DNA of 64,000 nucleotides from contig NC_091312.1 of assembly GCF_038502225.1 (NCBI RefSeq), positions 29,739,910-29,803,909 of the forward strand, written 5' to 3'. Below, in pieces: positions 9,431 to 20,365 of the stretch (position 1 is the first letter of the stretch; the number at the start of each line of letters is the position of its first letter). Position numbers and translations under genes: made by a program. Under the pieces are notes generated by a model. The model did no database searches. It worked only from the letters and a program-made list of their open reading frames with translations, and was not told the DNA's origin. This DNA is from Cherax quadricarinatus (taxonomy: Eukaryota > Arthropoda > Malacostraca > Decapoda > Parastacidae).

Positions 9431-12400
9431 AGGAGCGAAAACTAGGGAGTGAGAACTGGGGAGGAAGAGCTCGAGAGTGAAAGCTAAAGAGAGAGAGCTG
9501 GGGAGTGAGAGCTGGGAAGGGAGAGCTGGAGAGTGAGAGCAGGAGAGTTAGAGCTGGGGAGTGAGAGCTGGGGAGTGAGAACTGGGGAGTGAGAGATGGA
9601 GAGTTAGAGCTCTGGAGTGAAAGCTGGGGAGTGAGAGCTGGGGAGTTAGAGCTGTGGAGAGAGACCTGGGGAGTGAGAGCTGGAGAGTGAGAGCTGAAGA
9701 GTGAGAGCAGGAGAGTTAGAGCTGGGGAGTGAGAGGAGGGGAGTGAAATCTGGGGAGTGAGAGCTGGGGAGTGAGAGCTAGGGATTGAGAGCAGGAGAGT
9801 TAGAGCTGGGGAGTGAGAGCAGGGGAGTGAGATCTGGGGAATGAGAGCTGGGGAGTGAGAGGTGGGGAGTGAGAGCTGTGGGGTGAGAGCTGGAGAGTGA
9901 GACCTGGTTAGTGAGAGCTGGAGAGTGAGACATGGGGACTGAGAGCTGGAGAGTGAGAGCTACAGAGTGAGAGCTTTAGAGTGATGGCTCTAGAGTGAGA
10001 GCTGGTAGTAAGAGCTGGGGAGTGAGAGCCGGAGAATAAGAGCTGGGGATTGAGCGCAGCAGAGTTAGAGCTGGGGATTGAGAGCAGGGGAGTGAGATCT
10101 GGGGAGTGAGAGCTGGGGAGTGAGAGGAGGAGAATCAGAGCTGGGGAGTGAGAGCTGGAGAGTGAGAGCTGGGAAGTGAGAGCTGCAGAGTGAGGGCTCT
10201 AGAGTGAGAGCTGGGAGTGAGATCAGGGAGTGAGAGCTGGGGAGTGAGAGCCGGAAAATGAGAGCTGGGGATTGAGAGCTGGGGAATGAGAGCTGAGGAG
10301 TGGGAGCTGTGGGGTATGAGCTAGAGAATGAGAGCTGGGGAGTGAGAGCTGGGGAGTTAGAGCTGTGTAGTGAGAGCTGGGGAGTGAGAACTGGGAAGTG
10401 AGAGCTTGGGAGTGAGAGCTGGAAAGTGAGAACTAGGAAGTTAGAACTGATGAGTGAGAGCTGGAGAGTGAGAACTGGGAAGTGAGTGCTATGGAGTGAG
10501 AGCTAGGGAGTGAGAGCTGAGGAGTGAGAGCCGGAGAGTGAGAGCTGGAGAGAGAGAGCTGGGGAGTGAGGGCTGGGGAGTGAGAGCTGGGGAGTTGAAG
10601 CTGTGGAGTGAGAGCTGGAGAGTGAAAGCTGAGGAGAAAGCTGAGGAGTTAGATCTGGGGAGTGAGAGGAGGGGAGTGAAAGCTAGGGAGTTAAAGCTTT
10701 GGAGTGAGAGCTGGACATTGAGAGCTGGAGAGTGAGAACTGGTGAGTGAGAGCTGGTGAGTGAGAGGTATGGAGTGACAACTTGGGAGTGAGAGCTGGAG
10801 AATGAGAACTGGGGAGTGAGAACTGTGGAGTAAGAAGTGGGGAGGGAGAGCTGGGGAGTGAGAGCTGGAATGTGAGGGCTGGGGAGTGAGAGCTGGAGAG
10901 TTAGAACTGCGAAGTGAGAGCTGTAGAGCGAGAGCTGGAGATTGAGAGCTTTAGAGCGAGAGCTGGGGAATAAGAGCTTGGGAGAGAGAGCTGCGGAGTG
11001 AGAGCTGGATAGTAAGAGCTGTAGAGTAAGGGCTGGAGAGTGAGAGTTAAAGAGTGAGAGCTGGGAAGTGAGAGCTGGGAGGCGAGAGCTGGAGAGTGAG
11101 AGCTGGAGAGTTAGAACTGTGGAGTGAGAGTTGGGGGGTGCAAACTGGGGAGTGACAGCTGGGGAGTGAAAACTAGAGAGTGAGAACTTGGGAGTAAGAG
11201 CTGGAGAGTGAGAACCTGAGAGTGAGAGCTGATGAGTGAGAGCTGGGGAGTGAGAGCTGGGAAGTGAGAGCTGGAGAGTGAGAGCTGGGGAGTGAGAGCT
11301 GGAGAGTTAGAGCTGTGGAGTGAGAGCTGGGGAGTGAGTGCTGAGGAGTGAGAGCTGGATTGTGAAAGCTGGGGAGTGAGAGCTGGAGAGTGAGAGCTTG
11401 GGACTGAGAGCTGGAGAGTGAGAGCTACAGAATGAGAGCTGCAGAGTGAGTACTGGGGAGTGAGAGCCAGAGAATGAGAGCTGGAGAGTGAGAGCTGGGG
11501 AGTGAGAGCTGGGGAGTGAGAGCTGCGGAGTCGGAGTTGTGTAGTGAGAGGTGGAGAGTGAGAGCCTGGGAATGAGAGCTTGGAAGTGAGAGCTGGAGAG
11601 TGAGAGCTGGGGAGTGAGACCTGGGGAGTGAGACCTGGGGAGTGAGAGCTGGGGAGTGAGAATTAAGGAGTGAGAACTGGGGAGTGAGAGCTGGAGAATG
11701 AGAGCTGGGGACTGAGAGCTGGAGAGTGAAAACTGCAGAGTGAGGGCTGGGGAGTGAGAGCCGGAGAATGAGAGCTGGAGAATGAGAGCTAGGGAGGAAG
11801 AGCTGGGGAGTGAGAGCTGGGGAGTCAGAGCTGTGGAGAGAGAGCTGGAGATTGAGATCCGGGGAGTGAGAGCTGGGAAGTGAGAGCTGGAGAGTGAGAG
11901 CTGGGGAGTTAGAGCTGGGAAGTGAGACCTGGGGAGTGAGACCTGGGGAGTGAGAGCTGGGGAGTGAGAACTAAGGAGTGAGAACTGGGGAGTTAGAGCT
12001 GGAGAGTGAGAGCTGGGGAGTGAAAGGTAGGACGTTAGAGCTGTCGAGTGAGAGCTGGGGAGTGAGAGCTGGGGAGTTAGAGCTGTGGAGTTCAGAGCTG
12101 GTGAATGAGAACTGTGGAGAGAGAGTTGGGGAGTGAGAGCTGGAGAGAGAGAGCTGGGGATTGAGCTGGAGAGTGAGAGCTGGAGACTGAGAGCTGGAGA
12201 GTGTGAGCTACAGAGTGAGAGCTGCAGAGTGAGGGCTCTAGAGTGAGAGCTGGGAATGAGTGTTAGGGAGTGAGAGCTGGGGACTGAGAGCCGGAGAGTG
12301 AGAGCTGGGGAGTGAGATCTAGGGAGTGAGAGCAGGAGAGTGAAAGCTAGGGTGTGAGAGCTTTTGAGTGAGAGCTGGAGAGTGAGAACTGAGGAGTGAA

Positions 12401-15400
12401 AACTGGGGAGTAAGAGCTGGAGAGTGAGAGGTAGGGATTTTGAGCTGTCGAGTGAGAGCTGATGAGTAAGAGCTCCCGAGTTAGATCTGGGGAGTGAGAG
12501 CTGGAGAGTGAGAGCTGGGGATTGAAAGCTGGAAAGTGAGAGCTGAGGAGTGAGAGCTGTGGAGTGTGAGCTGTGGAATGAGAGCTGAGTAAGAGCTGGG
12601 GAGTGAGATCTGGGGAGTGAGAGCAGGGGAATGAAAGCTAGAGAGTGAGAGTTTTGGATTTAGGGCTTGAGAATGAGAGCTGGAGAGTGAGAGCTGGAGA
12701 GTAAGAGCTGGAGAGTGAGAGGTGGGAAGGGAAAGCTGGAGATTGAGAGCTGGAAAGAGCTGGGGAGTGATATCTGGTTAGTGAGAGGTGGGAAGTGAGA
12801 GCTGGGAAGCAGGAGCTGGAGAGAGCTGGGGATTGAGATCTTGAGATTGAGAGCTAGGGAATGTGAGCTGGGGACTGAAAGTTGGGGAGTGAGAGCTGGA
12901 GAGCGAAAGCTGGATAGTGAGAGCTGGGAAGTGAAAGCTGAGGAATGAGAGATAGGGATTGGGAGCTGGGGAGTGGGGACTGGGAAGTTAGAACTGGGGA
13001 ACGGGGGCTGAATGAAAGCTGGAGAATGGGGACTGCGAAGTGGGGGCTGCAGAGTGATTGCTGGGGAATGGGGGCTGAGGAGTGACAGCTGGGGATTGGA
13101 GCTTGGGAGTGGGAGCTGGGGAGTGGAGCTTGGGAGTGTGGACTTGGGAGTGGGCGCTGGAGAGTGAGAATTTTTGAGGGGGCTGGGGGCTGGGGAGTGA
13201 GATGTTGAGAGTGAGGGTGGGGAGTGAGAGCTGGAATGTGGGGGCCGTGGAGTGGGCGGTGGGGAGTAATGGCTGGGGAGTGAAAACTGGGTGGGGCCGG
13301 GGAGGGAGAGCTGGAGAGTGAGAGCTGGGGAGTGAGAGCTGGGGAGCGAGAGCTGGGGAGTGGAAGCTGTGGAGTGAGATCTGGAGAGTGAGAGCTGAGG
13401 AGTGAGAGCTGAGGAGTGAGATCTGCGGAGTGAGAGGAAGGGAATGAAAGCTAGGGAGTTAGAGCTCTGGAGTGAGAGCTGGATATTGAGAGCTGGAGAG
13501 TGAGAACTGGTGAGTGAGAGCTGGTGAGCGAGAGCTGGGGAATGACAACTGGGGAGTGAGAACTGGGGAGTAGGAAAAGGGAGGGAGAGCTGGGGAGTGA
13601 GAGCTGGGGAGTGAGAGCTGGAATGTGAGAGCTGGGGAGTGAGAGCTGGAGAGTTAGAGCTGCGAAGTGAGAGCTGGAGAGCGAGAGCTGGAGAGTGAGA
13701 GCTGGAGAGTTAGAGCTGTGGAGTGAGAGTTGGGGAATGAGAACTGGGGAGTGACGGCTGGGGAGTGAAAACTGGAGAGTGAGAACTGGGGAGTAAGAGC
13801 TAGAGAGTGAGAACTTGAGAGTGAGAGCTGAAGAGTGAGAGCTGGGGAGTGAGAGCTGGGAAATGAGAGCTGGAGAGTGAGAGCTGTGGAGTGAGAGCTG
13901 GGGAATGAGAGCTGTGGAGTCAGAACTGTTGAGTGAGAGCTGTGGGGTGAGTGCTGAAGAGTGAGAGCTGGATTGTGAAAGCTGGGGAGTGAGAGCTGGA
14001 GAGTGAGAGCTTGGGACTGAGAGCTGGAGAGTGAGAGCTACAGAGTGAGAGCTGCAGAGTGAGTGCTTTGGAGTGAGAGCCGGAGAACGAGAGCTGGAGA
14101 GTGAGAGCTGGGGAGTGAGAGCTGCGGAGTTGGAACTGTGTAGTGAGAACTGAAGAGTGAGAGCCTGGGAATGAGAGCTGGGAAGTGAGAGCTGGAGAGT
14201 TAGAGCTGTGGAGTGAGAGCTGGGGAGTGAGACCTGGGGAGTGAGACCTGGGGAGTGAGAGCTGGAGAGTGAGAGCTGGGGTCTGAGAGCTGGAGAGTGA
14301 TAGCTACAGAGTGAGAGCTGCAGAGTGAGGGCTGGGGAGTGAGAGCCGGAGAATGAGAGCTGGAGAGTGAGAGCTAGGGAGGAAGAGCTGGGGAGTGAGA
14401 GCTGGGGAGTCGGAGCTGTGGAGTGAGAGCTGGAGAGTGAGAGCCGGGGAGTGAGAACTGGGAAGTGAGAGCTGGAGAGAGTGAGCTGTGGAGTGAGAGC
14501 TGGGGAGTGAGAGCTGGGGAGTGAGACCTGGGGCGTGAGAGCTGGGGAGTGAGAACTAAGGAGTGAGAACTGTCGAGTGAGAGCTGGAGAGTGAGAGCTG
14601 GGAAGTGAAAGCTGGGGAATGAAAGCTGGAGATTGAGAGCTGGAGACTGAGAGCTGGAGAGTGTGAGCTACAGAGAGAGAGCTGCAGAGTGAGGGCTCTA
14701 GAGTGAGAGCTGGGAATGAGTGTTAGGGAGTGAGTGCTGGGAACTGAGAGCCGGAGAGTGAGAACTGGAAAGTGAGAGCTGGGAAGTGAGAGCTGGGGAG
14801 TGAGAGCTGGAGAGTGAGAGCTGAGTAAGAGTTGGGGAACGAAATCTGGGGAGTGAGAGCAGGAGAGTAAAAGCTAGTTTGTGAGAGTTTTTGAGTGAGA
14901 GCTTGAGAGTGAGAGCTGGAGAGTGAGAAGTGGGGAGTGAAAACTGGGGAGTAAGAGCTGGAGAGTGAGAGGTAGGGATTGAGAGCTGATGAGTAAGAGC
15001 TGCGGAGTTAGATCTGGGGAGTGAGAGCTGGAGAGTGAGAGCTGGGGATTGAGAGCTGGAAAGTGAGAGCAGAGGAGTGAGAGCTGGGGAGTGTGAGCTG
15101 TGGAATGAGAGCTGGAGAGTGAGAGCTGAGTAATAGCTGGGGAGTGAGAGCATTGGAGTGAAAGCTAGGGAGTGAGAATTTTGGAGTGAGGGCTTGAGAG
15201 TGAGAGCTGGAGAGTAAGAGCTGGAGAGTGAGAGTTGGGAAGGGAGAGCTGGAGATTGAGAGCTGGGAATTGAGAGCTGGGGAGTGATATCTGGTTAGTG
15301 AGAGGTGGGAAGTGAGAGCTGGGAAGCAGAAGCTGGAAAGAGCTGGGGATTGAGACTTGGAGATTGAGAGCTAGGGAATGTGAGCTGTGGACTGAAAGTT

Positions 15401-18144
15401 GGGGGTTGAGAGCTGGAGAGCGAAAGCTGGATAGTGAGAACTGGGAAGTGAAAGCTGAGGAATGACAGATAGGGAGTGGGAGCTGTGGAGTGGGGACCTG
15501 GAAGTTAGAGCTGGGGAGCAGGGGCTGAATGAGAGCTGGAGAATGGGGACTGCGAAGTGGGGGCTGCGGAGTGATTGCTGGGGAATGGGGGCTGAGGAGT
15601 GATAGCTGGGGAGTGCAGCTTGGGAGTGGGAGCTGGGGAGTGGAGCTTGGGAGTGTGGGTTGGGAGTGGGCGCTGGGAAGTGAGAATTTTTGAGGGGGCT
15701 AGAGGCTGGGGGCTGGGGAGTGAGATGTTGAGAGTAAGGGTGGGGAGTGAGAGCTGGGGGGGTCGTGAGGGAGAGCTGGAGAGTGAGAGCTGGGGAGTGA
15801 GAGCTGGGGAGCGAGAGCTGGGGAGTGGAAGCTGTGGAGTGAGAACTGGAGAGTTAGAGCTGAGGAGTAAGTGCTGAGGAGTGAGATCTGCGGAGTGAGA
15901 GGAAGGGATTGAAAGCTAGGAGTTAGAGCTGGAGAGTGAGAACTGGTGAGTGAGAACTGGGGAGTGAGAGCTGGTGAGTGAGAGCTGGGGAATGAGAACT
16001 GGGGAGTGAGAACTTGGGAGTAGGAAGTGGGGAGGGAGAGCTGGGGAGTGAGAGCTATGAAGTGAGAGCTGGAATGTGAGAGCTGGGGAGTGAGAGCTGG
16101 AGAGTTAGAGCTGCGAAGTGAGAGCTGGAGAGTGAGAGCCGGAGAGCGAGAGCTGTGGAATAAGAGGTGGGGAGTGAGAGCTGTAGAGTGAGAGCTGTAT
16201 AGCAGGAGCTGGAGAGTAAGAGCTGGAGAGCGAGAGCTGAAGATTGAGAGCTGGGAAGTGAGAGCTGAGAGAGGAGAGCTGGTGAGTGAGAGCTGGAGAG
16301 TTAGAGCTGTGGAGTGAGAGTTGAGAGAGCATTGGTGAGTGACAGCTGGGGAGTGAAAACTAGGCAGTGAGAACTGGGGAGTAAGAGCTGGAGAGTGAGA
16401 GCTTGAGAGTGAGAGCTGAAAAGTGAGAGCTGGGGAGTGAGAGCTGGGAAGTGAGAGCTGGAGAGTGAGAGCTGGGGAGTGAGAGCTGGAGAGTTAGAGC
16501 TGTGGAGTGAGAGCTGGGGAGTGAGAGCTGTGGAGTCAGAACTGGTGAGTGAGAGCTGTGGGGTGAGAGCTGGGGAGTGAGAGCTGGATTGCGAAAGCTG
16601 GGGAGTGAGAGCTGGAGGGTGAGAGCTACAGAGTGAGAGCTGCAAAGTGAGGGCTGGGGAGTGAGAGCCGGTGAATGAGAGCTGAAGAGTGAGAGCTGGG
16701 GAGTGAGAGCAGGGGAGTTAGACCTGCGTAGTGAGAGCTTGGTAGTGAGAGCTGGGGAGTGACACCTGGGGAGCGAGAGCTGGGGAGTGAGAACTAAGGA
16801 GCGAGAACTGGGGAGTGAGAGCTGTGGAGTGAGAGCTGGGGAGTGAGAGCTAGGAAGTTAAAGCTGTCGAGTGAGTGCTGGGGAGTGAGAGCTGAGGAGT
16901 TAGAGCTGTGGAGTTCAGAGCAGGTGAATGAGAACTGTGGAGAGAGAGCTGGGGAGTGAGAGCTGGAGAGTGAGAGCTGGGGAGTGAGAGCTGGAGAGTG
17001 AGTGCTGGAGACTGAGAGCTGGAGAGTGTGAGCAACAGAGTGAGAGCTGCAGAGTGAGGGCTCTAGAGTGAGAGCTGGGAGTGAGTGTTTGGGAGTGAGA
17101 GCTGGGGACTGAGAGCCGGAGAGTGAGAGCTGGAGCGTGAGAGCTGGGGAGTGAGAGCTGGGGAGTGGGAGCCGTGGAGTGAGAGCTTTAGATTGAGATT
17201 TGAGTAAGAGCTGGGGAGTGAGATCTGGGGAGTGAGAGCAGGGGAGTGAAAGCTATGGAGTGAGAGCTTTGGAGTGAGAGCTGGAGAGTGAGAGCTGTAG
17301 AGTGAGAACTGGGAAGTGAAAACTGGGAAGAAAGAGCTGGAGAGTGAGAGGTAGGGATTGAGAGCTGGCGAGTGAGAGCTGGAGAGTGAGAGCTGAGGAG
17401 TAAGAGCTGGGGAGTTAGATCTGGGGAGTGAGAGCTGGAGAGTGAGAGTTGGGGATTGAGAGCCGGAAAGTGAGAGCTGGGGAATGAGAGCTGGGGAGTG
17501 TGAGCTGTGGAGTGAGAGCTGGGGAGTGAGATCTACTGAGTGAGAGCAGGGGAGTGAAAGCTAGGGGAGTGAGGGCTTGAGAGTGAGAGCTGGAGAGTGA
17601 GAGCTGGGGAGTGAGAGCTGAGGAGTGAGAGCTGGAAAGTGAGAGCTGGAGAGTGTGGCTGGAGAGTAATAGCTGGAGTGTGAGAGCTGGGAAGTGAGAG
17701 CTGGAGATTGAGAACTGGAGAGAGCTGGGAAGTAAAAGCTGGGGAGTGATATCTGGTTAGTGAGAGCTGGGAAGTGAGAGCTGGGAAGCAGAAGCTGGAA
17801 AGAGCTAGGGATTGAGATCTGGAGATTGAGAGCTAGGGAATGTGAGCTATGGACTGAAAGCTGGATAGTGAGAGCTGGGAAGTGAAAGCTGAGGAGTGAG
17901 AGATAGGGAGTGGGTGCTGAGGAGTGGGGACTGGGGAGTTAGAGCTGGGGAGCCGGGGCTGAATGAAAGCTGGATGGGGACTGCGAAGTGGGGGCTGGGG
18001 AGTGATTGCTGGGGAATGGGGGCTGAAGAGTGATAGCTGGGGAGTGGAGCTTGGGAGCGGGAGCTGGGGAGTGGAGCTTGGGAGTGTGGGCTTGGGAGTT
18101 GGCGCTGGGGAGTGAGAAGTTTTGAGGGGGCTGGGGGCTGGGGG
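9431..18144. repeat. 14-bp minisatellite, subfamily B
   Basis: Tandem units of GGGGAGTGAGAGCT and close variants (GGAGAGTGAGAGCT is common). The units are more diverged than in subfamily A, with many one- or two-base indels. Distinct GTGGGGGCTG-rich blocks recur (about 12990-13290, 15500-15760, 17930-18144) as landmarks of a longer higher-order unit. There is no coding potential apart from repeat-driven open frames. Confidence 0.95.
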
Positions 18145-18280
18145 GACACTGCAGCATCATGGGATCTTGTTACAAAGAATTCTTCAACACTTGTTCAACC
18201 TTTGGACGAAGACCTACTTCGACTAGTGGATGGTACCACTATGACCCCGCCTCCATCTGCTTCACGTCACCTCACTACAG

Positions 18281-18288
18281 TATATAAG
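18281..18288 (+). promoter_or_regulatory. TATA box of the hammerhead unit
   Basis: TATATAAG preceded by a GC-richer stretch that includes a CRE half-site (CACGTCAC at 18263-18270). Transcription from here would start near 18310 and place the hammerhead about 90 nt into the RNA. Inferred from sequence only. Confidence 0.45.
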
Positions 18289-18398
18289 CCACGTCTACGG
18301 CCCTATGCTGTACATTCTACAAGATTGATGGACTGAACACATCGACTCCAGGCTGAGGGACTGATTACCTCATTCTCCTCCTCTCCTTACGCCTTCCT

Positions 18399-18451
18399 CT
18401 TTGTATTGGACTGATGAAGCCACTGTGTGGCGAAACGTTTCCTGAATAAAG
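18399..18451 (+). ncRNA. Type I hammerhead ribozyme with minimal palindromic helix III
   Basis: All conserved core elements are present in order. Helix I 5' strand is 18399-18410. The core CTGATGA is 18411-18417. One extra A (18418) follows. Helix II is GCCAC/GTGGC (18419-18423 with 18427-18431) with a TGT loop. GAAA is 18432-18435. The two-base palindromic helix III is C-G/A-T (18435-18438), position 17 is T18439, and helix I 3' strand is 18440-18451. Helix I forms 10 of 12 pairs (two wobbles, two mismatches). Predicted cleavage is after 18439. Helix III cannot close in cis, which matches the dimeric action described for Penelope-type hammerheads. The extra base before helix II has a precedent in a viroid hammerhead. 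AATAAA overlaps helix I. Activity is untested. Confidence 0.75.
18445..18450 (+). terminator. AATAAA poly(A) signal within hammerhead helix I
   Basis: The hexamer is part of the helix I 3' strand. Folding of the ribozyme would therefore mask the signal. Inference only. Confidence 0.35.
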
Positions 18452-18507
18452 ATTTCCATATGCTGCATAAGTGTCTCAATCTTCAACTTGTCGGTTTTTC
18501 AAACCGG

Positions 18508-20365
18508 GAAGTGAGATGTTGGGATTGAAGGTGGGGAGTGAGAGCTGGAATATGGGGACCGTGGAGTGGGCACTGGGGAGTGATGGTTGGGGAGTGAAAG
18601 CTGGGGGGGGTCGGTGAGTGAGAGCTGGAGAGTGAGAGCTGGGGAGTGAGAGCTGGGGAGCGAGAGCTGGGGACTGGAAGCTGTGGAGTGAGAGCTGGAG
18701 AGTGACAGCTGGGGAGTGAGAGCTGGGGAGTGAGAGCTGCAGAGTGAGAGCTGAGGAGTAAGAGCTGGGGAGTGAGAGCTGGAGAGTGAAAGCTAGGGAG
18801 TGAAAGCTAGGGAGTGAGAGCTTTGGAGTGAGAGCTGGAGAGAGAGAGCTGAGGATTGAGAGCTGGAGAGTGAGAGTTGGGGAGTGAGAGCTGGGGAGTT
18901 GGAGCTGTGGAGTAAGAACTGCAGAGTGAGATCTGGGGAGTGAGAGCAGGGGAGTGAAACCTAGAGAGTGAGAGGTTTGTAGTGAGAGCTGGAGAGTGAG
19001 AACTGGGGATTGAGAGCTGGAGAGTGAAAGCTGGGAAGTGAGAGCTTGGGAGTGATATCTGGTTAGTGAGAGGTGGGATGTGAGAGCTGGGAAGCAGAAG
19101 CTGAAAAGAGCTGTGGATTGAGATCTGAGGAGTGAGAGGTAGGGAATGTGAGCTGGGGACTGAGAGCTGGGGACTGGGGAGTTAGAGCTGGGGAGCGGGG
19201 CTGAATGAGAGCTGGAGAATGGGGACTGCGAAGTGGGGGCTGGGGAGTGATTGCTTGGGAATGGGGGCTGAGGAGTGATAGCTGGGGAGTGGAGCATGGG
19301 AGTGGGAGCTGGGGAGTGGAGCTTGGGAGTTTGGGCTTAAGATTGGGCGCTGGGGAGTGAGAAGTTTTGAGGGGGCTGGGGGCTGGGGGCTGGGGGCTGA
19401 GGAGTGAGATGTTGGGAGTGAGGGTGGGGAGTGAGAGCCGGAATGTGGGGGCCGTGGAGTAGGCGCGGGGGAGTGATGGGTGGGGAGTGAAAGCTGGGGG
19501 GGCGGGGAGTGAGAGCTGGAGAGTGACAGCTGGGGCGTGAGAGCTGGGGAGTGAGAGCTGGGGAGTGAGAGCTGGGGAGTGGGAGCTGTGGAGTGAGAGC
19601 TGGAGAGTGAGAGCTGAGGAGTAAGAGCTGGGGAGTGAGAGCAGGGGAGTGAAAGCTAGGGAGTGAGAGCTTTGGAGTGAGAGCTGGCGTGTGAGAGCTG
19701 GAGAGTGAGACCTGGGGAGTGAGAACTGGGGAGTGAGAGCTGGAGAGTGAGAGCTGGGAATTGAGAGCTGGAGAGTGAGAGTTGGGGAGTGTGAGCTGAG
19801 GAGTGGGAGCTGTGAAGTAAGAGCTGGAGAGTGAGATCTGGGGAGTGAGAGCAGGGGAGTGAAAGCTAGAGAGTGAGAGATTTGTAGTGAGAGCTGAAGA
19901 GTGAGAACTGGCGATTGAGAGCTGGAGAGTGAAAGCTGGGAAGTGAGAGCTTGGGAGTGATATCTGGTTAGTGAGAGGTGGGATGTGAGAGCTGGGAAGC
20001 AGAAACTGAGAAGAGCTGTGGATTGAGATCTGCGGAGTGAGAGGTAGGGAATGTGAGCTGGGGACTGAGAGCTGGGGAGTGAGAGCTGGAGAGTAAAAGC
20101 TGATGAGTGAGAGATAGGGAGTGGGAGCTGGGGACTGAGCAGTTAGAGTTGGGGAGTGGGGCTGAATGAGAGCTGGAGAATGGGGACTGTGAAGTGGGGG
20201 CTGGGGAGTGATTGCTGGGGAATGGGGGCTGAGGAGTGATAGCTGGGGAGTGGAGCTTGGAAGTGGGGGCTGGGGAGTGGGCGCTGGGGAGTGATGGTTG
20301 GGGAGTGAGAGCTGGAGAGGGGCCGTGGAGTGAGAGCTGGGGAATGAGGGCTACAGGGAAGAGAT
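18508..20365. repeat. 14-bp minisatellite, subfamily B (right block)
   Basis: The array continues directly after the hammerhead unit with AAGTGAGATGTTGGG, the expected next part of the interrupted higher-order block. GTGGGGGCTG-rich landmark blocks occur again at about 19190-19500 and 20140-20330. The array decays after 20340 into a short junction before the 13-bp repeat. Confidence 0.94.

Larger units (their letters stand above)
18145..18507 (+). mobile_element. Hammerhead-bearing Penelope pLTR / retrozyme-like unit
   Basis: A 363-bp single-copy-looking insert splits the 14-bp array between CTGGGG and AAGTGAGATG, and the same array context is uninterrupted at about 13200 and 15720. It holds, in order, TATATAAG (18281-18288), a hammerhead ribozyme fold (18399-18451) and AATAAA (18445-18450). 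The 3' part ends with CTTGTCGGTTTTTCAAACC. Penelope-like elements are known to carry type I hammerheads in their pseudo-LTRs, and animal retrozymes are short non-coding units with the same ribozyme. This copy has no ORF, so it is either a solo pLTR or a non-autonomous retrozyme-like copy. Confidence 0.65.

Noticed and set aside
12990..18144. Immunoglobulin-switch-like G-rich repeat
   Set aside because: Only superficial GAGCTGGGG similarity; invertebrate context and a simple 14-bp period explain it.
1050..19297. Many minus-strand open frames of 70-350 codons with a 14-residue period (FSLPSSHSPVLTPQ type)
   Set aside because: The 14-bp unit has no stop in any register and its length is not a multiple of three, so all frames read the same peptide. 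No start context, splice sites or conserved non-repeat domain.
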